Source of the DNA: Frateuria_A sp035943815
GTDB taxonomy: Bacteria > Pseudomonadota > Gammaproteobacteria > Xanthomonadales > Rhodanobacteraceae
NCBI RefSeq assembly: GCF_035943815.1
Contig: NZ_DASZBU010000014.1
Location: forward strand, 229,161 to 293,160
Length of the DNA: 64,000 nt
Reading direction: 5' to 3'
Shown: piece by piece, positions 42,448 to 50,711 of the stretch
Position numbering within the stretch: position 1 is the first letter of the stretch
How the letters are laid out: each line of letters opens with the position of its first letter
Notes under the pieces: generated by a model
What the model was told of the DNA's origin: nothing
The model's database searches: none
The model's input: the letters and a program-made list of their open reading frames with translations, nothing else
Position numbers and translations under genes: made by a program

Positions 42448-43401
42448 TTACCAGGGCAGCGCGTCCAGGTCGACGTTGCCGCCGGTGAGCACCACGCCGA
42501 CGCGGCGGCGGGCGAAGCGCTCGCCCGCCTTGAGGATGGCCGCGAACGCGGTGGCGCTGGACACCTCCACCACCAGCTTGAGTTCCTGCCATAGGAGGCG
42601 CATCGCCGCGATGGCCTCCTCGTCGCTCACCGTGACGATCGCCACGCGATGCTCGCGCAGCGCCGCCAGGTTGGTCTCGCCGACCAGCGCACGCAGGCCG
42701 TCGCAGACGGTATCGGGCACCACGTCGGTGACCCGCTCGCCCCTGGCGAGCGAGCGGGCCGCATCGTCGGCGCCCACCGGCTCCGCTGCAAACAGCGCCA
42801 GTCCCGGGCGCTGCGCATGCGCGGCGATCGCCACGCCGGACGCCAGCCCGCCACCACCGACCGGAGTGACCACCGCATCGAGAGCGGACACCTGCGCCAG
42901 CAGTTCCAGCGCGATCGTGCCCTGGCCGGCCATCACCTGCGTGTCGGCATAGGGATGCACCAGCACCGCGCCGGTGTCCTCGATCAGCCGCGCCACGGCG
43001 GCCTCGCGCGCGGCCTGGGTCGGCGCGCAGCGGTGCAGCACCGCGCCGGCACGCTCGATCGCCTCCAGCTTCGCGCGCACGGCGCCTTCGGGCACGACCA
43101 CGTGCGCACGGATGCCGCGGGTGGCTGCCGCCAGCGCCAGCGCATTGCCGTGGTTGCCGGAGGAATGCGTGGCCACGCCGCGCGCGGCGGCCGCCTCGTC
43201 CAGCGCCCACACCGCGTTGCAGGCACCGCGGAACTTGAAGGCGCCGCCGCGCTGCAGGTTCTCGCACTTGAAGAACAGCTGCGCGCCGGCCAGCGCGTCG
43301 AGTGCGTCGCTGCGCAGCACTGGCGTCACCTGCGCATGCGGTGCGATGCGCGCGGCGGCGTCCTGGATCTGGGCGAAGGTGGGCAGGACAACCTTGGTCA
43401 T
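42448..43401 (-). CDS. PLP-dependent threonine/serine dehydratase family protein
   Basis: Fold-type II PLP enzyme, 317 residues, likely deaminating L-threonine or L-serine, or racemising serine. The PLP lysine is in GGAFKFRGA; the Asn loop is SSGNHGNALA, and the phosphate-binding glycine loop VGGGGLASG follows. It lacks the C-terminal ACT-like regulatory domain of biosynthetic IlvA and is catabolic-size. ATG 43401 is fixed by the four-base overlap with the upstream aldose epimerase; the longer start at 43425 would overlap that gene more. Convergent with the desaturase gene. Confidence 0.88.
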   Translation of the reverse strand: MTKVVLPTFAQIQDAAARIAPHAQVTPVLRSDALDALAGAQLFFKCENLQRGGAFKFRGACNAVWALDEAAAARGVATHSSGNHGNALALAAATRGIRAHVVVPEGAVRAKLEAIERAGAVLHRCAPTQAAREAAVARLIEDTGAVLVHPYADTQVMAGQGTIALELLAQVSALDAVVTPVGGGGLASGVAIAAHAQRPGLALFAAEPVGADDAARSLARGERVTDVVPDTVCDGLRALVGETNLAALREHRVAIVTVSDEEAIAAMRLLWQELKLVVEVSSATAFAAILKAGERFARRRVGVVLTGGNVDLDALPW

Positions 43402-44393
43402 GGCAGATCGATCTCCACGCCGCAACGGAACGTGCGTGCGTCACCGGGTTCAAGGGCGATGGCGTCGGCGCAGTCGGGCCGGTTGAAGGCGTCGGGCAGG
43501 CTTTCCATCGGTTCCAGCGCGAGCGAGCGCCGTGCGTCGCGTTCCAGCGTATCGCCGGTATAGGCGAGCAGCACGCCGCGCTCCTGCCACACGGCGATGC
43601 CGATCCCGCTGGCCGGATCGCGCAGGCGGCTGCGCACGCGGCCATCGGCGTCCGGCCGCAGGCCGGCATAGGTGTGGTTGAGCGCCAATGCGCCGATCGG
43701 GCGGGGGCGGCGAAAATCCAGCTCCGGCGCCTGCGCCAGCGGCAGGTAGGCAGCCCCGCCGGGCAGCGGAATGAAATCCGCATCGGTGTCGATCACGGTT
43801 TCGGCCGGTATCGTCAGCTCCCAGGAAGCGAGTGGCGTCTCGCCCACGCGGAAGTACGGATGCCAGCCCACGAACGCCGGCGCGGCATCGGCGCCGACGT
43901 TGCGCAGCGTGGTCTCCAGCGTCAGCCCGTCGGTCGCCAGCGTGTAGCGCACGGCCAGGTCCAGCGTGAACGGGTAGCCCGGCTGCGGCGCGATGCTCGT
44001 GGCCAGTAGCACGCTGGCGCGCTGCGCATTGGCGCCCAGGGTGACGATGGCGAACGTCGCATCCCGCACGAAACCGTGGCGGGTGGCCCGCGCCGCGCCG
44101 GCAACGCCGGGCGCGAGGTCATGATCGACACCGCCGAAGCGATAGCGCGCGTCAGCAATGCGGTTGGCGAACGGCGCCAGCAGCGCGAAGCGTGAGCCCG
44201 GGCGCGCCTGGAGCTCGGCCGGGTCGCGGTGGCCATCGGCCAGCTCGATGCGGCGCCTGCTTGCCAGCGCCTCGATGCCCAGCACGCAGGCGCCATGCCG
44301 GGCGATGCGCACGCGGCGACCACGCGCGATGTCGTTCAATACCACCACCGGCTGCCCTTGCAGCCATTGGATGGCGACGTCGAAGGCAGCCAT
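43398..44393 (-). CDS. Aldose 1-epimerase family protein
   Basis: Interconverts alpha and beta anomers of aldoses, 331 residues. The galactose-mutarotase-like fold is marked by GSRFALLAPFANRI (substrate arginine region), GWHPYF with the catalytic histidine, and ALEPMESLPDAFNRP with the catalytic glutamate. It is translationally coupled to the downstream dehydratase, an unexpected pair. It is divergent from pepN across 63 bases that must hold both promoters. Confidence 0.88.
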   Translation of the reverse strand: MAAFDVAIQWLQGQPVVVLNDIARGRRVRIARHGACVLGIEALASRRRIELADGHRDPAELQARPGSRFALLAPFANRIADARYRFGGVDHDLAPGVAGAARATRHGFVRDATFAIVTLGANAQRASVLLATSIAPQPGYPFTLDLAVRYTLATDGLTLETTLRNVGADAAPAFVGWHPYFRVGETPLASWELTIPAETVIDTDADFIPLPGGAAYLPLAQAPELDFRRPRPIGALALNHTYAGLRPDADGRVRSRLRDPASGIGIAVWQERGVLLAYTGDTLERDARRSLALEPMESLPDAFNRPDCADAIALEPGDARTFRCGVEIDLP

Positions 44394-44456
44394 GGCCGAT
44401 CCGGTCGCGAAAACGCCGCATGTTAGCCTGAGCCTTCCCCCTGCGGCTCCTCCCAC

Positions 44457-47087
44457 ATGATCGCGCGCGACGACACCACCCCCTCGCCCATCCGCCTGGC
44501 CGACTACCGCCCACCCGCCTGGCGGGTCGAGCGAATCGAGCTGGAATTCGACCTCGGCATCGACAGCACCGAGGTGCGTTCGCGCCTGCAGCTCGCCCGC
44601 GACCCGCAACAGCAAGCACCGCTGCGGCTGGACGGCGAAGGCCTGGAGTTGCTGGCCATCATGCTGGATGGCCGGCCGCTGCAGGAGAGCCACTACCGTT
44701 ACCGCGACAACGTGCTGGAGGTGGCTGGCGCCCGCGACGGCAGCGTGCTGGAAACGCACGTGCGGGTGCACCCGGCGGCGAACACGGCGCTCGAAGGCCT
44801 GTATCTGTCTGGCTCGCGCGAGCGCGGTTTCCTGCTGACCCAGTGCGAGGCCGAGGGTTTTCGCCACATCACCTTCTTCCCCGACCGGCCGGACGTGCTG
44901 GCCCGCTACACCGTCACCTTGCGCGCCGACCGCGAACGCTTCCCGGTGCTGCTCGCCGGCGGCAATCCCGATGGCGCGGGCGAGTTGCCGGACGGGCGCC
45001 ACTGGGCGCGCTTCGTCGATCCCTACCCCAAGCCCAGCTATCTGTTCGCGCTCGTCGCCGGCCGACTTTCGAAGATCGAGCGTGACTACCTCGCCGCCGA
45101 CGGCCGCCAGGTGAAGCTGGTGATCTGGGCCGAGGCCGACGTGATCGACTGCTGCCAATATGCAATGGATGCGCTCGAGCGCGCCATGCGCTGGGACGAG
45201 CAGGCCTACGGGCGCAACTTCGACCTGGACGTGTTCCACGTCGTCGCCACGCACGACTTCAACATGGGCGCGATGGAGAACAAGGGCCTCAACATCTTCA
45301 ACGCCAAGTACCTTCTGGCCGACCCCGATACCACCACCGACGACGAATACCGCGCGGTGGAGGCGGTGATCGGCCACGAGTACTTCCACAACTGGAGCGG
45401 CAACCGCGTCACCTGCCGCGACTGGTTCCAGCTCTCGCTCAAGGAAGGCCTCACCGTGTTCCGCGAGCAGCAGTTCTCGGCGGACATGAACTCGCCCGCG
45501 CTCAAGCGCATCGACGACGTCGCGCTGCTGCGCCGCGCGCAATTCCCCGAAGACGCCGGCCCGCTGGCCCACCCGGTACGCCCGGCCCAGTACAGCGAGA
45601 TCAACAACTTCTACACCGCCACCGTCTACGAGAAAGGTTCGGAGCTGGTGCGCATGCTGGCCGGGCGGCTGGGGCAGGACGGCTTCCGCCGCGGCATGGA
45701 TCTTTATTTCGCTCGCAACGACGGCCGCGCCGCCACGCTGGAGGATTTCCTCGCCGCACTGGGCGAAGCCAATGACATCGACCTCTCGCCCTACCTCGCC
45801 TGGTATGGCCAGGCCGGCACGCCACGCCTGTCCGCCGAGGGCCGCTACGACGCCGGCCAGCGCGAGTACAGGCTGACCCTGCGCCAGCACACGCCGCCCT
45901 CGCCGGGCCAGCCGGACAAGCGGCCTCTGCCGATCCCGGTCAGGCTCGCGCTGTTCGCGCCGGATGGCCGCATGCTGCCGCTGCAAGGAGGCGCCACCGA
46001 ACAAGTGGTCGTGCTCGACGAGGCCGAGCAGACTTTCGTATTCGGCGGCATCGGCGAGGCACCGGTGCCCTCGCTGCTGCGCGGGTTCTCCGCGCCGGTG
46101 ATTCTCGAGTGCGACTACGCGCCGGTCGCATTGGCCTTGCTGCTGACCCACGACACCGATGGCTTCAACCGCTGGGAAGCGGCCCAGCAACTGGCCTGGC
46201 GCGCCTATGCCGAGCTGCACGAGGGCAACGGCCGCGAGGCGCTGGCCGTCTGGGGCGACACGCTCGCCGGGCTGTTCGGCCAGGAGGCGCTGGATGCGGC
46301 CTTGCTCGCCGACCTGCTGACGCCGCCGGGCGAGGTGGAACTGGCCGAGCGCGAGACCAACGTCGATCCCTCGCGCATCCACGCCTTGAGGCAGACGCTG
46401 CAGCGCGAGCTGGCCGCGCGCATTGGCGCGCCGGCGCTCGGCGAGCGCTACCGTGCACTGGCCGCGCAGACCAGCAATGCGCTCGACGCGGGCAGCCAGG
46501 CACGGCGGCGGCTCATGCGCCGCGTGCTGGAGCTGCTTGCCCTGCTCGACGCACCGACGGCCCAGGCCTTGGCCGCCACGCAGTTCGATCAAGCCGCGAC
46601 CATGACCGACCGCCTGTCCGCGCTGTCGGTGCTGGTACGCAGCCAAGCGCCGCAGGCGGCAGGTGCGCTGGCACGTTTCCGCGAGCGCCATGCGGGCAAC
46701 GCACTGGCGCTGGACAAGTGGTTCGCGGTCCAGGCTCAGTTGCCGGGCGAACCGGCGCTGGCCCGCGTGCAGGCGCTGGAAGCCGATTCCAAGTTCACCT
46801 TGAAAAATCCCAACCGAGTGCAGGCGCTGCTGGGCACCTTCGCCCGCGGCAATCCCAGCGGCTTTCACCGCGCCGATGGTGAGGGCTATCGCCTGCTCGC
46901 CGCTCGCCTGGCCGAACTGGATGCGCTCAACCCGCAAGTGGCGGCGCGGCTGGCCACCGCCTTCAACGGCTGGCAGCGACTCGAGCCGGTGCGCCGTGAA
47001 CTGGCGCGCGCGGCCGTGGCGGGGCTGGCGGAAAAGGGACTGTCGCGCAATCTTGCCGAGATCGTCGGCAACATGCTCAAGGGGTGA
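44457..47087 (+). CDS. pepN: Aminopeptidase N (M1 metallopeptidase)
   Basis: Broad-specificity zinc aminopeptidase, 876 residues, the usual PepN length. The substrate-binding GAMENKGLN lies near 276, and the zinc site VIGHEYFHNWSGN has H307, E308 and H311, with the third ligand glutamate in SLKEGLT. The C-terminal half is the PepN-type DUF3458 Ig-like plus helical domain. No signal peptide is seen, so cytoplasmic. No terminator is visible directly after the stop. Confidence 0.97.
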   Translation: MIARDDTTPSPIRLADYRPPAWRVERIELEFDLGIDSTEVRSRLQLARDPQQQAPLRLDGEGLELLAIMLDGRPLQESHYRYRDNVLEVAGARDGSVLETHVRVHPAANTALEGLYLSGSRERGFLLTQCEAEGFRHITFFPDRPDVLARYTVTLRADRERFPVLLAGGNPDGAGELPDGRHWARFVDPYPKPSYLFALVAGRLSKIERDYLAADGRQVKLVIWAEADVIDCCQYAMDALERAMRWDEQAYGRNFDLDVFHVVATHDFNMGAMENKGLNIFNAKYLLADPDTTTDDEYRAVEAVIGHEYFHNWSGNRVTCRDWFQLSLKEGLTVFREQQFSADMNSPALKRIDDVALLRRAQFPEDAGPLAHPVRPAQYSEINNFYTATVYEKGSELVRMLAGRLGQDGFRRGMDLYFARNDGRAATLEDFLAALGEANDIDLSPYLAWYGQAGTPRLSAEGRYDAGQREYRLTLRQHTPPSPGQPDKRPLPIPVRLALFAPDGRMLPLQGGATEQVVVLDEAEQTFVFGGIGEAPVPSLLRGFSAPVILECDYAPVALALLLTHDTDGFNRWEAAQQLAWRAYAELHEGNGREALAVWGDTLAGLFGQEALDAALLADLLTPPGEVELAERETNVDPSRIHALRQTLQRELAARIGAPALGERYRALAAQTSNALDAGSQARRRLMRRVLELLALLDAPTAQALAATQFDQAATMTDRLSALSVLVRSQAPQAAGALARFRERHAGNALALDKWFAVQAQLPGEPALARVQALEADSKFTLKNPNRVQALLGTFARGNPSGFHRADGEGYRLLAARLAELDALNPQVAARLATAFNGWQRLEPVRRELARAAVAGLAEKGLSRNLAEIVGNMLKG

Positions 47088-47100
47088 GCACCACCGCCGA

Positions 47101-47286
47101 TCAGGCCGCCAGCTGGTTCAGCGCGCTGCGCAGGCGGACCATGTGCGACTCCAGCCGCGGACGCAGCTGCTGGCGCTCCTGCTCGGTGCGCGCGGCCAGG
47201 TGTTCGATCGCCATCTGCACCTTGCCGATTTCGATCATCAGGTCATGGCGGGGATAGACCGGCTGGAAGTCGAAGATGTTGTTCAT
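47101..47286 (-). CDS. Small helical hypothetical protein
   Basis: A 61-residue reading frame, MNNIFDFQPVYPRHDLMIEI at the N-terminus and then a charged helix rich in Glu, Arg and Leu. No signal peptide, and no strong ribosome site before the ATG. It resembles short conserved hypotheticals of Xanthomonadales but I cannot name a family. It is convergent with pepN (13-base gap). Confidence 0.55.
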   Translation of the reverse strand: MNNIFDFQPVYPRHDLMIEIGKVQMAIEHLAARTEQERQQLRPRLESHMVRLRSALNQLAA

Positions 47287-47382
47287 GGCGGATGGGAATG
47301 GGTGGTTGGACGAAGCGGGCTCTGCAACCGCCGTGCCAGAGCGTGATCCTCGTCACATTCGGGTTTTGGCGCCGCTCCAAGG

Positions 47383-47399
47383 CTGACGCTCAGCGTCAG
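47383..47399. promoter_or_regulatory. Inverted repeat CTGACGCT-C-AGCGTCAG
   Basis: A perfect 8-bp inverted repeat with one central base, about 45 bases before the candidate small RNA and about 100 bases before the small minus-strand gene. It may be an operator or a hairpin. The regulator is unknown. Confidence 0.4.
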
Positions 47400-47442
47400 A
47401 TGGCTTACAAAAAAAGCCTGAATTAGTCACTTCTTATTCACG

Positions 47443-47615
47443 GCGGCACTGGGAATATCTGTCCCGCAGCCGCGACGGAACGCGGAGGCGCCCGCAACTT
47501 TCCGGTTTCTGGCGCCCGGCAACACGGTCATCCTGGATTCCCCCTGTTCCTGAGACCGCCGGGCGCCAGATCTAAGCAAGGCCAAACCCCGCCCCACGGC
47601 GGGGTTTGGTTTTTT
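47443..47615 (+). ncRNA. Candidate structured small RNA upstream of mnmG
   Basis: The 568 bases between the small minus-strand gene and mnmG contain no credible ORF but dense secondary structure ending in a strong plus-strand terminator. Hairpin 1: 47443-47447/47469-47473 with inner GGGA/TCCC (47451-47454/47462-47465). A 5-bp hairpin CCGCG/CGCGG (47470-47474/47481-47485) competes with its base. Main stem: 12 bp, 47509-47520/47558-47569, extended by GGTC/GACC inside, with a 24-base pyrimidine-rich loop. GGCGCCCG occurs twice (47487-47494, 47511-47518), and either copy can pair with 47560-47567. The nearest upstream plus-strand gene ends about 500 bases away, so the terminator implies its own transcript. 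No Rfam class is recognised. The 5' end is a guess. Confidence 0.45.
47582..47615 (+). terminator. Strong Rho-independent terminator
   Basis: A 12-bp perfect stem (47582-47593 with 47598-47609), CCAC loop and six U (47610-47615). It faces rightward and lies 240 bases before mnmG. It ends the candidate small RNA rather than pepN. Confidence 0.9.
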
Positions 47616-47854
47616 CGGGCCACAAAAGGCGACGGCGCCGTGGGATGCCCCAGCGGCGCCGTCATGCTTCCTCTCCTGGTACGCGGTCGGGCCCCTGTCT
47701 GCCCAGCCTCGGCGCGCGTCGCGCAGCGTCTGCCCATGGAAAGTGCACGGAAAGTGAAGCAGCAATCGTGCCAAGTTCTTGATTCTGCGCAGGCGCGGGC
47801 ACCAAAGCGCTACCATACGCAGGTTTCGTCCCTGCCCTGCCACGCGTCTTTCCG

Positions 47855-49729
47855 ATGATCCATCCCACCCGTTACGACGTGATCGTGGTCGGCGGCGGCC
47901 ATGCCGGCACCGAGGCGGCGCTGGCCGCGGCCCGCTGCGGCGCGCGCACGCTGCTCCTGACCCACAACCTGGAAACCGTCGGCGCGATGAGCTGCAACCC
48001 GGCCATCGGCGGCATCGGCAAGGGCCATCTGGTGAAGGAGATCGATGCGCTGGGCGGCGCCATGGCGCACGCGGCCGACCGCGCCGGCATCCAGTGGCGC
48101 ACGCTCAACGCCTCCAAGGGCCCGGCCGTGCGCGCCACGCGCTGCCAGGCCGACCGCGCGCTCTACCGTGCCGCCATCCGACACATGGTCGAATCGCAGC
48201 CGAACCTGGAGCTGTTCCAGCAAGCCGTCGATGACCTGATCATCGAAGGCGGCCGCGTCGCCGGCGTGGTCACGCAGATGGGCGTGAGCTTCCGTGCCGG
48301 GGCGGTGGTGCTCACCGCCGGCACCTTCCTCGCCGGCAAGATCCACATCGGCCCGGCGCAGTACGCAGGCGGGCGGGCCGGCGATCCGCCGGCGAGCACG
48401 CTGGCGCAACGCCTGCGCGAGCTGCCGGTCGCCGCCGACCGGCTCAAGACCGGCACGCCGCCACGCATCGACGCGCGCAGCATCGACTTCAACGGGCTGG
48501 AAGAACAAGCGGGCGACGATCCGGCGCCGGTGTTCTCCTACCTCGGAACGCGCCAGGAGCATCCGCGCCAGGTCAGCTGCTGGATCTCCCATACCTCCGA
48601 GCGCACGCACGCGATCATCCGCGGCGCGCTGGATCGCTCGCCGCTCTACAGCGGCCAGATCGAAGGCACCGGCCCGCGCTACTGCCCCTCGATCGAGGAC
48701 AAGGTGGTGCGCTTCGCCGACAAGGCCTCGCACCAGATCTTCATCGAACCCGAAGGGTTGGACAACGTCGAGATCTACCCCAACGGCATTTCCACCTCGC
48801 TGCCGTTCGACGTGCAGCTGGCGCTGGTGCACTCGATCCGGGGCTTCGAGCACGCACACATCACGCGCCCCGGCTACGCCATCGAGTACGACTATTTCGA
48901 CCCGCGCGGGCTCAACCCGTGGCTGGAGACCAAGGCGATCGGCGGCCTGTACTTCGCCGGCCAGATCAACGGCACTACCGGCTACGAGGAGGCGGCCGCG
49001 CAGGGCCTGGTCGCCGGCCTCAACGCGGCGCGCATGGCGCGCGGCGAGGCGCCCTGGTTCCCGCGCCGCGACGAGGCCTATATCGGCGTGCTGATCGACG
49101 ACCTGACCAGCAACGGCACGCTCGAGCCCTACCGCATGTTCACCTCGCGGGCCGAATACCGGTTGCATCTGCGCGAGGACAACGCCGACCTGCGCCTGAC
49201 CGAGCAGGGCTTCGCGCTGGGCGTGGTGCCGCAGGCGCGCTTCGATGCGCTGCGCGCCAAGCGCGAGGCTGTCGAACGCGAGACACAGCGGCTGGCTTCG
49301 CTGTGGGCCGCGCCGAACAACGCACTGGGCGCGGCGATCGAGCGCCGGCTCGGCATTGCCGTCAGTCGCGAAACGAGCGCATTGGACCTCTTGCGCCGGC
49401 CCGAGCTCGACTACGCCAAGCTCACCGCCGTGGCCGAACTCGGCCCCGCCGTCGAGCGCGAGGACGTCGCCGCGCAGGTCGAGGTGCAGGCCAAGTACGC
49501 CGGCTACCTGGAGCGCCAGCGTGAGGAGATCGAGCGCCAGCGCCGCCACGAGCACACGGATATCCCCGCCGGCTTCGACTACGACAAGGTGCACGGCCTG
49601 TCCGCCGAAGTGCTGCTCAAGCTCAAGCGCACGCAGCCGGCGACGCTCGGCCAGGCCGCGCGCATCAGCGGCGTCACGCCCGCGGCGATTTCGCTGCTGC
49701 TGGTGCACCTCAAGCGCCGCAGCGCCTGA
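47855..49729 (+). CDS. mnmG: tRNA uridine-5-carboxymethylaminomethyl modification enzyme, FAD subunit
   Basis: FAD protein that, with MnmE, modifies wobble uridine 34 of tRNAs, 624 residues. The FAD loop is VVGGGHAGTEAA (11-22); SCNPAIGGIGKGHLVKE and the later GQINGTTGYEEAAAQGL are MnmG signatures. C-terminal helices (GYLERQREEIERQ and KLKRTQPATLGQAARISGVT) bind MnmE/tRNA. ATG 47855 has no strong ribosome site in front. mnmE and rsmG are not next to it. Confidence 0.97.
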   Translation: MIHPTRYDVIVVGGGHAGTEAALAAARCGARTLLLTHNLETVGAMSCNPAIGGIGKGHLVKEIDALGGAMAHAADRAGIQWRTLNASKGPAVRATRCQADRALYRAAIRHMVESQPNLELFQQAVDDLIIEGGRVAGVVTQMGVSFRAGAVVLTAGTFLAGKIHIGPAQYAGGRAGDPPASTLAQRLRELPVAADRLKTGTPPRIDARSIDFNGLEEQAGDDPAPVFSYLGTRQEHPRQVSCWISHTSERTHAIIRGALDRSPLYSGQIEGTGPRYCPSIEDKVVRFADKASHQIFIEPEGLDNVEIYPNGISTSLPFDVQLALVHSIRGFEHAHITRPGYAIEYDYFDPRGLNPWLETKAIGGLYFAGQINGTTGYEEAAAQGLVAGLNAARMARGEAPWFPRRDEAYIGVLIDDLTSNGTLEPYRMFTSRAEYRLHLREDNADLRLTEQGFALGVVPQARFDALRAKREAVERETQRLASLWAAPNNALGAAIERRLGIAVSRETSALDLLRRPELDYAKLTAVAELGPAVEREDVAAQVEVQAKYAGYLERQREEIERQRRHEHTDIPAGFDYDKVHGLSAEVLLKLKRTQPATLGQAARISGVTPAAISLLLVHLKRRSA

Positions 49730-49741
49730 GGCGCCCGTCTT

Positions 49742-49762
49742 CCTCTCCCCGGAGGGGAGAGG
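49742..49762. repeat. REP-like palindrome CCTCTCCCC-GGA-GGGGAGAGG
   Basis: A perfect 9-bp inverted repeat with a 3-base loop, 12 bases after the mnmG stop. The same CTCTCCC/GGGAGAG core as at 17197, 30667 and 37916. No T-tract follows, so a dispersed repeat is likelier than a terminator. Confidence 0.65.
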
Positions 49763-49822
49763 GAGCGGTGCGCGGTGGCCCGTGGCATCATCGCTTGCAT
49801 TGAGGTCTTCGGAGTTTTGCGG

Positions 49823-50578
49823 ATGGAAGTCTGGATCGGCCGCGACGGCCAGCGCCATGGTCCCTACAAGGAGGACGACGTACGCGCCTGGCTGCGCGAA
49901 GGCAAGCTCGCCGGTGCGGACCTGGGCTGGTACGAGGGCCTGGCCGACTGGCAGCCGCTCTCGGTGCTGTTCCCCGATGCGCTGGCGGCCACGCCGCCGC
50001 CGTTCACTTCGGCCGCCGCTGCGGTGCCGCCGCCGACCACCACGGCCGCGCTGGAGGACTATGCCGGCTTCTGGAAGCGGCTCATCGCCTACATCATCGA
50101 CGCGATCGTGTTGTTCATCCCCAACACGATCATCATGAAAGTCTTCGGCGATGCCGCCGCGCAGGAACACCTGCAGCAGACCGTGCTCTCCGCCGGCCAG
50201 GACATCGAGCGGGCGATGGCCGCGTACGGCCACTACTACGAAACCATGCAGACCGCCTACCTGCTCACCTGGCTGCTCGCCTGGCTCTATTTCGCGATCT
50301 GCGAAAGCTCGGCCTGGCAGGGGACCGTCGGCAAGCTGGCGATGGGCATCCGCGTGACCGACCTGGAAGGCCGGCGCATCAGCTTTCCGCGCGCGCTGGG
50401 GCGCTATGCGGCCAAGATCCTCAGCGCCATGATCCTGCTGATCGGCTTCCTGATGGTCGCCTGGACGCGCCGCAAGCAGGGTCTGCACGACATGCTCGCC
50501 AACACGCTGGTGCTCAACGGCCGCGCCGGCGCCTTTCGCGAGGCACGCCGCCAGGACGACCGGTCCTTCCACGCCTGA
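49823..50578 (+). CDS. GYF_2 plus RDD domain membrane protein
   Basis: A 251-residue protein. The N-terminal GYF_2-like domain (WIGRDGQRHGPYKEDDVRAW, 4-23, on to about 55) is followed by a Pro/Ala linker. An RDD domain (about 80-230) has three hydrophobic helices and the diagnostic FWKRLIAYIIDAI, with its Arg and Asp pair, plus QGLHDMLANT. This fusion is common in gammaproteobacteria; RDD proteins may be cation transporters or scaffolds, function unproven. ATG 49823 has GGAG eight bases upstream. Confidence 0.88.
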   Translation: MEVWIGRDGQRHGPYKEDDVRAWLREGKLAGADLGWYEGLADWQPLSVLFPDALAATPPPFTSAAAAVPPPTTTAALEDYAGFWKRLIAYIIDAIVLFIPNTIIMKVFGDAAAQEHLQQTVLSAGQDIERAMAAYGHYYETMQTAYLLTWLLAWLYFAICESSAWQGTVGKLAMGIRVTDLEGRRISFPRALGRYAAKILSAMILLIGFLMVAWTRRKQGLHDMLANTLVLNGRAGAFREARRQDDRSFHA

Positions 50579-50711
50579 GCTGCTGCTGAGCCGCAGCGCA
50601 GGATGAAGCATGCCCCTCCGCGGCGACGTGGAATCGGGTCGGCAGTCATCCGACGAATGCCGGCGCGGTTGCTATGATCGGCGGCTTCCTGCATCACCGA
50701 AGCACGATCAC

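Noticed and set aside
43398..46937. A 1179-codon minus-strand open frame running antisense through pepN
   Set aside because: Only the first part (43398-44393) is the aldose epimerase. The rest is open because GC-rich codons leave few stops on the opposite strand; its translation has no family features and pepN is unmistakable.
47443..47615. The structured RNA as 6S RNA, tmRNA, or a TPP, cobalamin or SAH riboswitch
   Set aside because: No long closing stem with central bubble, no tag ORF, and only chance matches (such as CTGAGA) to riboswitch core motifs. It also ends 240 bases before mnmG in a terminator.
47427..47843. A 138-codon minus-strand frame across the candidate sRNA
   Set aside because: No ribosome site and odd composition; it includes the terminator stem. 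A structured RNA explains the region better.
47810..50611. A 933-codon minus-strand frame across mnmG and the RDD gene
   Set aside because: Antisense shadow of conserved plus-strand genes, with no recognisable motif or ribosome site.
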